From an uncultured Caulobacter sp. (GTDB lineage: Bacteria > Pseudomonadota > Alphaproteobacteria > Caulobacterales > Caulobacteraceae), in the NCBI GenBank assembly GCA_913776195.1, contig CAJYMH010000034.1, forward strand, positions 1 through 64,000: a stretch of DNA of 64,000 nucleotides. Reading direction: 5' to 3'. This document shows, one piece after another, positions 27,016 to 35,775 of the stretch. The position numbers were made by a program, and so were the translations under genes. The first letter of the stretch is position 1. Every line of letters begins with the position of its first letter. The notes beneath the pieces were generated by a model, which was not told where the DNA came from, made no database searches, and worked only from the letters and a program-made list of their open reading frames with translations.

Positions 27016-27510
27016 CTATTTGACCGCCAGGGTTTCGCCCTTGGCGAACTTGCTGGCGAAGCGGTCGAACGCGCGATTGGCGTCGCCCCAAGTTCCCCGC
27101 CACCAGGCTTCACGAATGTCGTTCTCGTACCAGCTGTAGGCCACGGGCGTGCCCGCCCCGCCAGGGGCGCTGTAGGTCCCGGTCACGGCCGCGCCGCCGA
27201 TGCTGAAGCTCTGATACGACAGGCCCGGTTTGCGGGCCATCTGCTGCATGGTGGGGCGGTTAGGCCGCGCGTCGGTGATGACCAGATCCAGGCGACCGCC
27301 TTGGGGGGAAATCTGGCCCGCGCGTTCCAACTCGCGTTCGACCGTGCGCTTGAGGTCGCCGCGAAGGTCATCGAGTTCGCGCTCGCCCAGTTCGGGCGCC
27401 TTCTTAGCCAGCTCAGGTCCGATCTCGACGGTGATCTCCGACACGGGGGCCGCGAGCGCGGCGCTGGCGGCCAGGGTGGCTGCGATCAAAGTGGCGGCGA
27501 AGATGCGCAT
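27016..27510 (-). CDS. Exported protein of unknown function, 164 residues
   Basis: Begins with a clear signal peptide (MRIFAATLIAATLAASAALA, cleavage after about residue 21). The mature part has a charged helical segment (ELGERELDDLRGDLKRTVER), then RLDLVITDARPNRPTMQQM and a Gly/Tyr-rich stretch ending with WYENDIREAWWRGTWGDANRAFDRFASKFAKG. I do not recognise the family; it recalls periplasmic DUF3313/DUF4410-like proteins only in general pattern. The start at 27510 is chosen over 27567 because the extension precedes the signal peptide. Confidence 0.7.
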   Translation of the reverse strand: MRIFAATLIAATLAASAALAAPVSEITVEIGPELAKKAPELGERELDDLRGDLKRTVERELERAGQISPQGGRLDLVITDARPNRPTMQQMARKPGLSYQSFSIGGAAVTGTYSAPGGAGTPVAYSWYENDIREAWWRGTWGDANRAFDRFASKFAKGETLAVK

Positions 27511-27541
27511 GACGGCTCTCCCATAAACGGCAGTCAGCATC

Positions 27542-27598
27542 ATATGCATGTTTAGTAAAAACTGCATATCGAAAATTTTCCTTTGCTTCGATCGAAGC
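27542..27598. promoter_or_regulatory. Cluster of three dyads in a divergent promoter region
   Basis: ATATGCA (27542-27548) with TGCATAT (27563-27569); GAAAATTTTC (27571-27580); and GCTTCGATCGAAGC (27585-27598), a perfect 14-bp palindrome. They lie in an AT-richer gap between the divergent 164-residue exported protein and the aldose epimerase. Confidence 0.45.
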
Positions 27599-27650
27599 TC
27601 GGCGGCTTGGCGAGATGTTGGCGGCTAGCTAGGGTCCGGCGCCTGAGTGC

Positions 27651-28508
27651 TTGGAGACGCCTTTGATCCGGTTGGCGAACGAACGTGGCGTAGTGGAGAT
27701 CAGGCCGGACCTTGGCGCTGGGATCACAACGTTTCGATGGGACGACCACGACGTCCTTCGGCCGACGCCGGCCGATGCGGATGATGTGCTCCAGACCGGC
27801 AACTTCGTGCTGGCCCCGTTTTGCAATCGCATCCGCAACGGCGCCTTCACCTTCGAGGGGCGGCAGGTGCGGCTACCCCGGAACCTTGGCGATCATCCTC
27901 ACGCGCTTCATGGCCAGGCCTGGCGGCAGCCCTGGCGGATCGTCGCGCAGGCGTCCACCAGCATTGAACTGGCCTATGAGCATGCTCCCGGCGACTGGCC
28001 CTGGCGTTATGAGGTCGTGCAGACAGTCAACCTGGTCGACGACGGTCTGGTGCAGACGGCGACCCTCACCAACCTGGATCAAACCGCCATGCCGGTCGGA
28101 TTAGGCTTCCATCCAGCCTTTCCCGCACCCGCCGGAACGCGGCTTCAGGCGGATCTGCGCGGCGTGTGGATGATCGATGACGAGGTCATGCCCACGCAAC
28201 AAAGACCTCTGGACTGGGGTCCGGACTGGCGGTCCGGCGCCGACCTAGAGAGCGGGATTTTCGTCGATAACTGCTACACTGAATGGGATGGCGAGGCGGT
28301 GCTGACGGGGAGCATGCCAAGGCCTGTCCGACTTGAGGGTTCGTCGAACTGCCGATGGCTGCACATCTTCGCGCCGGTTGGCGGCGGCTTTGTTTGCGTC
28401 GAGCCGGTCAGCAACAGGCCCGATCCCTTCAACGGAGATGATGGCGGGATGCTGGTTCTTGCGCCCACAAAATCCATGACCGTCTCCATGCGTTTGACGG
28501 TGGGCTGA
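27651..28508 (+). CDS. Aldose 1-epimerase family protein
   Basis: A 285-residue galactose-mutarotase-like protein. The family signs are CNRIRNGAFTFEG, HPHALHGQAWRQPW (catalytic His region), VGLGFHPAFP and the likely catalytic Glu in FVCVEPVSNRPDPFN. It interconverts sugar anomers before catabolism. The start is uncertain: TTG at 27651 and TTG at 27663 both fit and there is no strong ribosome-binding site. The P1 peptidase gene follows after 2 nt. Confidence 0.88.
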   Translation: METPLIRLANERGVVEIRPDLGAGITTFRWDDHDVLRPTPADADDVLQTGNFVLAPFCNRIRNGAFTFEGRQVRLPRNLGDHPHALHGQAWRQPWRIVAQASTSIELAYEHAPGDWPWRYEVVQTVNLVDDGLVQTATLTNLDQTAMPVGLGFHPAFPAPAGTRLQADLRGVWMIDDEVMPTQQRPLDWGPDWRSGADLESGIFVDNCYTEWDGEAVLTGSMPRPVRLEGSSNCRWLHIFAPVGGGFVCVEPVSNRPDPFNGDDGGMLVLAPTKSMTVSMRLTVG

Positions 28509-28510
28509 CC

Positions 28511-29503
28511 ATGCGGCCTGGGCCCCTTAATCTCATCACCGATCTGGCGGGCGTCTCCGTCGGCAACGCAACGGACGAGGCGGCGGCGACCGGCGTGACG
28601 ACCCTGTTCTGCGGCGGCTTGTGGACGGCGGCCGCAGACGTTCGCGGGGGCGGCCCGGGGTTGCGCGAGACGGACACCCTATCGCCGGAAAACCTGGTGG
28701 GCGCAGCGCACGCCATCGTCCTGACCGGTGGCTCCGTGTTTGGGCTGGCCGCCGCTGATGGGGTGGCGGCGGGGCTGTCCGCGCGTAATACGGGGCTGCG
28801 CCTACAATCGCACACTCCGGCCATTCCGATTGTGCCGGCAGCCGTCCTGCACGACCTGGCCAACGAAGGCGACAAGGCGTGGGGGCTGGATCCGCCCTAT
28901 CGAAGGCTTGGATTGGAGACGATCCAAGATGCCGAGGTCCGCTTTGCTCTCGGTTCAGTGGGGGCTGGGCGTGGCGCTCAAGCCGGACTCTTGAAAGGCG
29001 GCTTGGGCTCGGCGTCGACCGATCTGGGCGACGGCCTGATGGTGGGCGCGCTGGTGGCGGTCAATCCGGCGGGTTCCGTTTACATGCCCGACGGCGAGAC
29101 CTTCTGGGCTTGGCCCTTCGAATTGGACGAGGAGTTCGGTGGCCGAAGCCCTCAAGGACGCATGCTCGCGCCGCCCCCAATACCGGACGACAGCAAGCTG
29201 GCGCGGATGGGACGACTTCAGGCCGGCGCCAACACCACCATCGCCGTGGTCGCCGTCAACGCGGACCTCACGGGCGTCGAGTGCAAGCGCGTGGCGATCA
29301 TGGCCCAGGATGGTCTGGCGCGAGCGATCCGGCCGGTGCACACGCCCTTTGACGGCGACACCGTGTTCAGCGTCGCCAGTGGCGAGGTCGCTCTGGGAAA
29401 CGCAAGTGCGCGACATCTTGCTGTGGCGCGCCTTGGCTCCGCCGCGGCGGACTGTCTGGCCCGGGCCATCGCACGCGGCGTGTATGAGGCAGGCAAAGGC
29501 TAG
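28511..29503 (+). CDS. P1 (DmpA/BapA-like) family aminopeptidase
   Basis: A 330-residue Ntn-type hydrolase of peptidase family P1/S58. It opens with NLITDLAGVSVGNATDE and has VLTGGSVFGLAAADGVAAGL. The likely self-cleavage site with the nucleophilic Thr is in GANTTIAVVAVNA (about 240-250). Family members cleave N-terminal D- or beta-amino acids from peptides and esters. Here it sits 2 nt behind the aldose epimerase within a sugar-related region, so the physiological substrate is unclear. Confidence 0.88.
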   Translation: MRPGPLNLITDLAGVSVGNATDEAAATGVTTLFCGGLWTAAADVRGGGPGLRETDTLSPENLVGAAHAIVLTGGSVFGLAAADGVAAGLSARNTGLRLQSHTPAIPIVPAAVLHDLANEGDKAWGLDPPYRRLGLETIQDAEVRFALGSVGAGRGAQAGLLKGGLGSASTDLGDGLMVGALVAVNPAGSVYMPDGETFWAWPFELDEEFGGRSPQGRMLAPPPIPDDSKLARMGRLQAGANTTIAVVAVNADLTGVECKRVAIMAQDGLARAIRPVHTPFDGDTVFSVASGEVALGNASARHLAVARLGSAAADCLARAIARGVYEAGKG

Positions 29504-29565
29504 ACGACCTTCGTTCGGATGTCTTACCACTGCCGTCAGGGAGCGACCGCTGGTCGAAATCAAGA

Positions 29566-30432
29566 ATGACGGATGTTCAGTGCGTGTGGCCTGTCGAGGC
29601 CGAACTCGGCGAAGGCCCTGTGTGGATGGCCGACCAGATCGCGATCTGGTTCGTCGATATCAAGAAGAAGAACATCCATCGCTTCGAGCCCTCCACGGGT
29701 CGTCGGGATACTTGGGCGGCTCCCGACCAGCCCGGCTTCATCGCGCCGCGTAAGGCTGGCGGCTGGATCGCGGGGCTGAAGACCGGACTGCATCATTTCG
29801 ATCCTGACAGCGGCGCCTTCAATCTGGTGGCGCGCATCGATCCGCCCGAGCTGAACAACCGGCTCAACGACGGCATTGTCGACGCGCATGGGCGACTTTG
29901 GTTTGGGTCTATGCATGATGGAGAGACCGATCTCACCGGAGCGCTCTATCGCTACGACGGCGCTGATCTCGTTAGATGTGACGACGGCTATTGCATCACC
30001 AACGGTCCGGCGATCAGCCCGGACGGGCGCACGCTCTATCACACCGACACTTTGAAGAAGGTGATCTATGCCTTTGATTTAGATGACAAAGGCGGCCTCT
30101 CGAGTAGGCGTGTATTCGTGAGGATCGAGGACGGCGCGGGTTATCCGGACGGGCCGCTCGTGGATTCAGAGGGCTGTCTTTGGACCGGCCTTTTCGCCGG
30201 TTGGGGTGTGCGGCGCTATTCGCCGAAAGGCGAGCTCATCGACTTTGTGAAGTTGCCGGTCGCCAATGTGACGAAGATCGCATTTGGCGGGCCGGACCTG
30301 AAGACGGTCTATGCGACGACCGCCTTCAAGGGGCTGTCGGCGGAGGAGAGGAAGGCCCAGCCGCTGGCTGGGGGCTTGTTCAGCTTCCAGGCGCAGGCGC
30401 CGGGCCTTCCCCAATCCCGCTTTAACGGGTGA
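29566..30432 (+). CDS. SMP-30/gluconolactonase family lactonase
   Basis: A 288-residue beta-propeller lactonase with metal ligands in AELGEGPVW (Glu), the Asn/Asp pair in NNRLNDG and [11 protein letters not shown], and YPDGPLVD. It resembles the xylonolactonase of Caulobacter and other sugar-lactone hydrolases, so it probably opens a sugar-acid lactone in the cytoplasm; which one is not shown by sequence. The likely partners are the semialdehyde dehydrogenase and KdgD genes next to it. Its 3' end overlaps the convergent dehydrogenase by 11 bp. Confidence 0.88.
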   Translation: MTDVQCVWPVEAELGEGPVWMADQIAIWFVDIKKKNIHRFEPSTGRRDTWAAPDQPGFIAPRKAGGWIAGLKTGLHHFDPDSGAFNLVARIDPPELNNRLNDGIVDAHGRLWFGSMHDGETDLTGALYRYDGADLVRCDDGYCITNGPAISPDGRTLYHTDTLKKVIYAFDLDDKGGLSSRRVFVRIEDGAGYPDGPLVDSEGCLWTGLFAGWGVRRYSPKGELIDFVKLPVANVTKIAFGGPDLKTVYATTAFKGLSAEERKAQPLAGGLFSFQAQAPGLPQSRFNG

Positions 30433-31996
30433 GCGAGCCTTCCAGGCGGCGCCACAGGCCGTAGGGGTTCTCGTCCTTCAGGGCGGCGGGCAGGAGGTCC
30501 GCCGGAATATCCTGATAGCTGACCGGACGCAGGAAGCGCGCGATCGCTAGGCTGCCCACCGACGTGGTGCGCGGGTCCGACGTGGCCGGGAAAGGACCGC
30601 CGTGGACCATGGCGTGCGAGACCTCGACGCCGGTGCCAAAGCCGTTGACCAGGATGCGGCCGACCTTGCGCTCCAAAATGGGCAGCAAGGCGCGGGCGGC
30701 GTCGTGGTCGGCGGCGTCGATGTGGATGGCCGCCGTCAGCTGGCCTTCCAGGGCGGCGAGAACCTCGCGCAGTTCAGCCTCGTCCTTACAGCGCACGATC
30801 AGCGACGAGGAGCCGAACACTTCGTCTTGCAGGTCGTGATTGGCCAGGAAGGCGGCGCCGCTGGTCGAGAACAGGCCGGCCTGGCCCTGGTGCGTCTCGC
30901 CGGCCAGGCCGCGCGCGACGGTGGTGACCTCGGCGTGCTTGGACAGGGCCTCGACGCCGGCGCAGTACGATTTATGGATGCCTGGGGTCAGCATGGTCTG
31001 GGCGGCCGCGCCGGTCAGCGCCTCGGCGGCGCCCGCGACGAAGGCGTCCAGGCCCGGGCCTTCCACGGCCAGGATCAAGCCGGGGTTGGTGCAGAACTGG
31101 CCGGCGCCCAGCGTCAGCGAACCGACGAAGGCCTTACCGATCGCTTCGCCGCGAGCGGCCAGAGCGTTGGGGAACAGGATCACGGGGTTGATGCTGCTCA
31201 TTTCGGCATAGACCGGGATCGGTTCGGCGCGGGCGGCGGCGATCTTCATCAGCGCCGTGCCGCCGCCGCGCGAGCCGGTGAAGCCCACCGCCTTGATGCG
31301 AGCGTCGGCCACCAGGCCCTGACCCACGTCACGGCCGCTGTCGAACAGCAAAGAGAAGACCCCTTCTGGCAGGCCGCAGTCGGCGACGGCCTTCTGGACG
31401 GCCAGGCCGACCAGCTCCGAGGTGCCGGGGTGCGCCGAGTGCGCCTTGACGATGACCGGGCAGCCGGCCGCCAGGGCCGAGGCGGTGTCGCCGCCAGCCA
31501 CGGAGAAGGCGAGGGGGAAGTTGCTGGCGCCGAATACGGCCACCGGACCGACGGCGATGTTGCGCAGGCGCAGGTCGGGGCGCGGCGCCGGCGCGCGGTC
31601 CGGCAGGGCCTTGTCGATGCGCACGTCGAGGAAGCCGCCGTCACGGACCACGCCGGCGAACAGACGCAGCTGGCCGACAGTGCGGCCGCGTTCGCCTTCG
31701 AGGCGCCCGCGAGGCAGGCCGGTCTCGGCCATGGCGCGGACGATAAGGTCGTCACCCAGGTCGAGGATGTTCTGGGCGATGGTTTCCAGGAACTTGGCCC
31801 GGTCTTCCAGGCTCGTTTCGCGATAGGCGTCGAAGGCGGCTTCAGCCAGGGCGGCGGCCTTTTCCAGGTCAGCCGTGGTCGCGCCGCCGAAGGCGGGATC
31901 CATGGCCGCGCCGGTAGCCGCCTCGATGCCGCGAATTTCGCCATTGGAGCCGCGAACTGCGGTCGCGCCGATCAAGAGGTTTCCGGCGATGGTCAT
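30422..31996 (-). CDS. 2,5-dioxovalerate (alpha-ketoglutarate semialdehyde) dehydrogenase
   Basis: A 524-residue aldehyde dehydrogenase of the KGSADH type. It has [33 protein letters not shown], the catalytic Glu in [10 protein letters not shown] (about 266) and the nucleophilic Cys in [10 protein letters not shown] (about 300). It converts 2-oxoglutarate semialdehyde to 2-oxoglutarate, the last step of oxidative pentose and aldarate pathways. Start set at 31996 ([10 protein letters not shown]), preceded by GGAGCCCC; the in-frame extension to 32332 has no homology and runs into the divergent kdgD gene. Confidence 0.93.
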   Translation of the reverse strand: MTIAGNLLIGATAVRGSNGEIRGIEAATGAAMDPAFGGATTADLEKAAALAEAAFDAYRETSLEDRAKFLETIAQNILDLGDDLIVRAMAETGLPRGRLEGERGRTVGQLRLFAGVVRDGGFLDVRIDKALPDRAPAPRPDLRLRNIAVGPVAVFGASNFPLAFSVAGGDTASALAAGCPVIVKAHSAHPGTSELVGLAVQKAVADCGLPEGVFSLLFDSGRDVGQGLVADARIKAVGFTGSRGGGTALMKIAAARAEPIPVYAEMSSINPVILFPNALAARGEAIGKAFVGSLTLGAGQFCTNPGLILAVEGPGLDAFVAGAAEALTGAAAQTMLTPGIHKSYCAGVEALSKHAEVTTVARGLAGETHQGQAGLFSTSGAAFLANHDLQDEVFGSSSLIVRCKDEAELREVLAALEGQLTAAIHIDAADHDAARALLPILERKVGRILVNGFGTGVEVSHAMVHGGPFPATSDPRTTSVGSLAIARFLRPVSYQDIPADLLPAALKDENPYGLWRRLEGSLTR

Positions 31997-32037
31997 GTGA
32001 GGGGCTCCTGGGAGTCTGGGGGAGGCTAAGGTCAGAC

Positions 32038-32051
32038 CTCCTATATAGGAG
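32038..32051. promoter_or_regulatory. 14-bp palindrome between divergent dehydrogenase and kdgD
   Basis: Perfect palindrome CTCCTATATAGGAG in the 219-nt divergent region, 42 nt before the dehydrogenase start. A probable operator for a regulator of the sugar-acid genes. The LysR gene next to kdgD is one candidate, but LysR sites are usually T-N11-A, so another regulator is possible. Confidence 0.45.
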
Positions 32052-32215
32052 TTGGTTGCGCTGGATTGAACCAAAAGCCGCATCGGTCGATAGCGCCTTT
32101 GGCTTAGACCCGCATCGAAGCCCCCGATAGCGTCGCCTAAGGATCGAACGAACCTCGATCTGAGTATTTGGATGGGCGCGCCTGCCAGGAAGGGCCGCGT
32201 CGCACGAGGGCCATA

Positions 32216-33160
32216 ATGAGCAGAATGACGCCGTCGGAGATGGCCGCCCAGCTGGGCCAAGGTCTCCTGTCCTTCCCTGTCACTCACTTCGACGCCGAGC
32301 AGCGCTTCGTCGAGGACAAGTACCGCGAGCATTGCGGCTGGATGCTCCAGCGCAAGCTTTCGGGTCTATTCGCCGCGGGGGGCACGGGTGAGTTCTTCTC
32401 CCTGACGCCGCCCGAGGTGGAGGCCGTCGTCACCGCCGCCGTCGCGGAGACCGCTGGCAAGATCCCGGTCATCGCCGGTTGCGGCTATGGCACGGCGATC
32501 GCCGTCGATCTGGCCAAGTCCGCCGAGCGGGCCGGCGCCGACGGCGTGCTGCTGCTGCCGCAGTATCTCACCAACGCCAGCCAGGAGGGCCTCGCCGCCC
32601 ACATCGAGGCGGTGTGCCGCGCGACCAAGCTGGGAGTCATCGTCTACAATCGCGACAACGCCGTCATCAACGAGGACACCCTCGAGAAAATCTGCGACCG
32701 CAATCCTAACCTCGTCGGGTTCAAGGACGGCGTGGGCGATCTGGAGCTGATGATGCGCGTCTATGCGCGCATGGGCGACCGCCTGACTTACATCGGCGGC
32801 CTGCCGACGGCCGAGACCTTCGCCCTGCCGTATCTGGAGATGGGCGTGACGACCTACTCGTCCGCGATCTTTAATTTCATGCCCGAGTGGGCGCTCGACT
32901 TCTATGACGCCGTCCGCGCTCGCGACCGCGCCAAGGTGATGGCCGGTTTGCGTGATTTCGTGCTGCCGTACATCTCCTTGCGCAACAAGGGCCGCGGCTA
33001 CGCCGTGTCCATCGTCAAGGCCGGCATGACGGCCATCGGTCGGTCGGCCGGTCCGGTGCGCACGCCGCTGACCGACCTGAACGACGCGGAGATGGCGGAG
33101 CTGAAGCGTCTGATCGCGGGCGTCCAGCCGGGCGCACAGCGTCTGGCCGCGAACGGCTGA
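32216..33160 (+). CDS. kdgD: 5-dehydro-4-deoxyglucarate dehydratase
   Basis: DHDPS/NAL-superfamily aldolase-fold enzyme of 314 residues that dehydrates and decarboxylates 5-keto-4-deoxy-D-glucarate to 2-oxoglutarate semialdehyde. The opening [26 protein letters not shown], the tyrosine in [10 protein letters not shown] (about 144) and the Schiff-base lysine K170 in GFKDGVGD are all present. Start set at 32216 (an ATG at 32225 is also possible); the extension to 32168 has no homology. Product and neighbour match the dehydrogenase exactly. Confidence 0.93.
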   Translation: MSRMTPSEMAAQLGQGLLSFPVTHFDAEQRFVEDKYREHCGWMLQRKLSGLFAAGGTGEFFSLTPPEVEAVVTAAVAETAGKIPVIAGCGYGTAIAVDLAKSAERAGADGVLLLPQYLTNASQEGLAAHIEAVCRATKLGVIVYNRDNAVINEDTLEKICDRNPNLVGFKDGVGDLELMMRVYARMGDRLTYIGGLPTAETFALPYLEMGVTTYSSAIFNFMPEWALDFYDAVRARDRAKVMAGLRDFVLPYISLRNKGRGYAVSIVKAGMTAIGRSAGPVRTPLTDLNDAEMAELKRLIAGVQPGAQRLAANG

Positions 33161-33243
33161 GACCTTATGACCGAGGCGAAGCGCTGCCTTTCCGGTGACG
33201 GATGGCGTAGCGTTTCCGCCCCAAGTCATGGAGGCGGCCGACC

Positions 33244-34152
33244 ATGTTTGAACTGAGCCAGCTACGCTGTTTCGTCGCGGCGGCCGAGGAACTCCACTTT
33301 GGCCGAGCGGCGCAACGCCTCAATATGACCCAGCCGCCTCTGAGCCGTCAGGTTCAGCTGCTGGAGCGCATCCTCGGGGTGACGCTCCTGGATCGCACCA
33401 GCCGGTCGGTTCGCCTGACGCCTGCGGGTCGAGCCTTCCTGCTTGAGGCGCGGCGCATCCTGCGTTTGGCGGAAAGCGCGGCGCTGGCTACGCGCCGTAT
33501 CGCCTCCGGTGAAGCTGGACGCATCGCCGTCGGGTTCACTGCGGCTTCCGGCTACAGCTTCCTGCCGCGTCTGATCCAGCTGGCGAAAGCGCGTCTTCCC
33601 AATGTGGACCTGACCCTGCGCGAGATGGTCAGCGGCGAACAGATCGAGGCTTTGCTGACCGGTCGCATCGACGTCGGCCTGGTCCGGCCGCCAATGAACC
33701 GGCTGGAATTCGACAAGCTGCAAGTGGTGACCGAGCCGCTGGTCGCCGCATTGCCGTCAGGTGATCGTCGCCTTGGCCAGGCGACCCTGACGCCCGCCGA
33801 TTTCGACGGCGAACCCTTCATCATGTACGCACCGGAGGGCGCGCAGTACTTCCACAACATGTTGGTGTCGATGTTCGACCTGGCAGGGGTCTCGCCGACC
33901 TACGTCCAGCACATGAGCCAAATCCATTCCATGCTGGCCTTGGTCCATGCCGGTCTTGGCGCGGCCATGGTCCCAGAGGCGGCCATGCGCCTGCACTTCG
34001 ACGACGTGCATTTCCGCCCTGTCGCCACCAAGCCGGAACGGCCGGTCGAGCTGTTCATGGCTTGGCGGCGGGACAACGACAATCCGACGCTCGCGCCATT
34101 GCTGGAGCTTTGCGCTGCGGAGTTCTCGGACGCAGCGCCGCCCCCATCCTGA
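33244..34152 (+). CDS. LysR family transcriptional regulator
   Basis: A 302-residue regulator with an N-terminal winged HTH (SQLRCFVAAAEELHFGRAAQRLNMTQPPLSRQVQLLE) and a two-lobed effector domain (about 90-295). It resembles the BenM/CatR group, which sense aromatic or sugar-acid ligands. Lying 83 nt after kdgD and on the same strand, it may control kdgD and the adjacent dehydrogenase, or the carboxylesterase 45 nt downstream. Confidence 0.93.
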   Translation: MFELSQLRCFVAAAEELHFGRAAQRLNMTQPPLSRQVQLLERILGVTLLDRTSRSVRLTPAGRAFLLEARRILRLAESAALATRRIASGEAGRIAVGFTAASGYSFLPRLIQLAKARLPNVDLTLREMVSGEQIEALLTGRIDVGLVRPPMNRLEFDKLQVVTEPLVAALPSGDRRLGQATLTPADFDGEPFIMYAPEGAQYFHNMLVSMFDLAGVSPTYVQHMSQIHSMLALVHAGLGAAMVPEAAMRLHFDDVHFRPVATKPERPVELFMAWRRDNDNPTLAPLLELCAAEFSDAAPPPS

Positions 34153-34197
34153 CCTGAAACGATACGAGCCCGCCTAACGGGCCGCAGAGGAGACGCC

Positions 34198-35775
34198 GTG
34201 ACGAAGATGACCCCCAGCCGCCGCAGTCTGATCGCCGCCGCGGCCCTGGCGATCCCGGGCGGCGCCTTCGCGGCGAACTCTAACTCCCCGATCGCCACGA
34301 CCCGTCATGGCAAGGTTCGCGGCTACATCGACAATGGCGTCCAGGTGTTCAAGGGCGTCCGCTACGGCGCTGACACCGCGCCCCGACGTTTCATGCCGCC
34401 CATAGCCCCTGAAGCCTGGTCAGGCGTGAAGGAGGCGACGGCCTATGCTGCGGCTTCGCCCCAGAAGAGCATCAAGGAGCCCACCAGCGAGGACTGCCTG
34501 TTCCTAAATGTCTGGACGCGTGGGCTCGCCGACGGGGGCAAGCGGCCGGTGATGTTCTACGTCCACGGAGGCGCGCACGCTTCCGGTTCGGGCTCGAGCC
34601 CGCTCTACGACGGGGTGAATTTGGTCCGGCGGGGCGACGTGGTGGTGGTGACCGTCAATCACCGCCTGAACGTCTTCGGCTACAACGGATTTGGCCGTCT
34701 TGCGCCGGACAGCCCTTGGGCGGACAGCGGCAATGTCGGCAATATGGACCTGATCCTCGCCCTGCAATGGGTGCGGGACAACATCGCCCAGTTCGGCGGC
34801 GATCCGGACAACGTCATGGTCTTCGGCCAGTCGGGCGGCGGCGCCAAGCTGGTCACCCTGATGGCCATGCCGTCCGCTCGGGGTCTCTATCATCGCGTGG
34901 CGACTATGAGCGGCCAGCACGTCCACGCCATGGGCTCCATCCACGCCGCACAGCGGGCGCGAGCCTATATGGCGCAACTGGGCTTGAAGCCCGATCAGCT
35001 GGACGCCCTTCGCATGATGCCGGTGGAGAAGCTGACGGAGGCCTTGCGGATGACCGATCCGCTCGAAGGCGACGGAGACATCATCTTTTGGTCGGTCGTC
35101 GATAACCGCAGCCTAAAGCGACACCCGTTTTTCCCCGACGCGCCGCGCGAGAGCGCCGACATACCGATGATCATCGGCAACACGCGCGATGAGACCAGGG
35201 CCTTCCTCGGCGGCGATCCGAAGAACTTCCAGCTAACCTGGGATGAACTACCGGCGCGGTTGGAGCCTGAACTGGTGCTCGACGTGGATACCAACCATGT
35301 CATCGCGCAGTATCGCAGGCTGTATCCGAATTATTCGCCGAGCGACGTGTTCTTCGCCGCCTCCACAGCGGGTCGCTCATGGCCGGGGCATCTCGTTCAG
35401 GCAGAGCAGCGGGCGCGGATCGGCGCGCCGGCGTGGATGTATCAACTCGACTTCGCTTCGCCCCTCGATGGCGGCAGGATGGGCGCCTATCACAGCTTCG
35501 ACATCGGCCTGGTTTTCGACAACTGTCATGTGGCGGAGTCGAAGACCGGAAACACGGCGGAGGCCCGCGCTGTCGCGGCGAATATGAGCGATACGTTCAT
35601 CGCCTTCGCCCGGACGGGGAACCCCAACAACCCGTCGATCCCGAACTGGGCGCCTTACGAACTGGAGCGGCGATCGACCCTCATCGTCGATGTCGACACA
35701 CGTATGGAGGACGATCCTCGCAGGCACGAACGGTTGCTGTTTTCGGTGGCGCCCTACTTCAAGCCGGGTAGCTAG
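34198..35775 (+). CDS. Type-B carboxylesterase, exported
   Basis: A 525-residue alpha/beta hydrolase of the carboxylesterase family. The oxyanion region is YVHGGAHASG. The nucleophile elbow is FGQSGGGAKL, differing from the usual GESAGG. A further acidic residue is in GNTRDETRAF and the catalytic His in YHSFDIGLVFDN. The N-terminus PSRRSLIAAAALAIPGGAFAAN is a Tat-like signal, so it acts in the periplasm. GTG start. The stop shares CTAG with the convergent SGNH gene. Substrate probably an ester on a plant or sugar compound. Confidence 0.9.
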   Translation: MTKMTPSRRSLIAAAALAIPGGAFAANSNSPIATTRHGKVRGYIDNGVQVFKGVRYGADTAPRRFMPPIAPEAWSGVKEATAYAAASPQKSIKEPTSEDCLFLNVWTRGLADGGKRPVMFYVHGGAHASGSGSSPLYDGVNLVRRGDVVVVTVNHRLNVFGYNGFGRLAPDSPWADSGNVGNMDLILALQWVRDNIAQFGGDPDNVMVFGQSGGGAKLVTLMAMPSARGLYHRVATMSGQHVHAMGSIHAAQRARAYMAQLGLKPDQLDALRMMPVEKLTEALRMTDPLEGDGDIIFWSVVDNRSLKRHPFFPDAPRESADIPMIIGNTRDETRAFLGGDPKNFQLTWDELPARLEPELVLDVDTNHVIAQYRRLYPNYSPSDVFFAASTAGRSWPGHLVQAEQRARIGAPAWMYQLDFASPLDGGRMGAYHSFDIGLVFDNCHVAESKTGNTAEARAVAANMSDTFIAFARTGNPNNPSIPNWAPYELERRSTLIVDVDTRMEDDPRRHERLLFSVAPYFKPGS

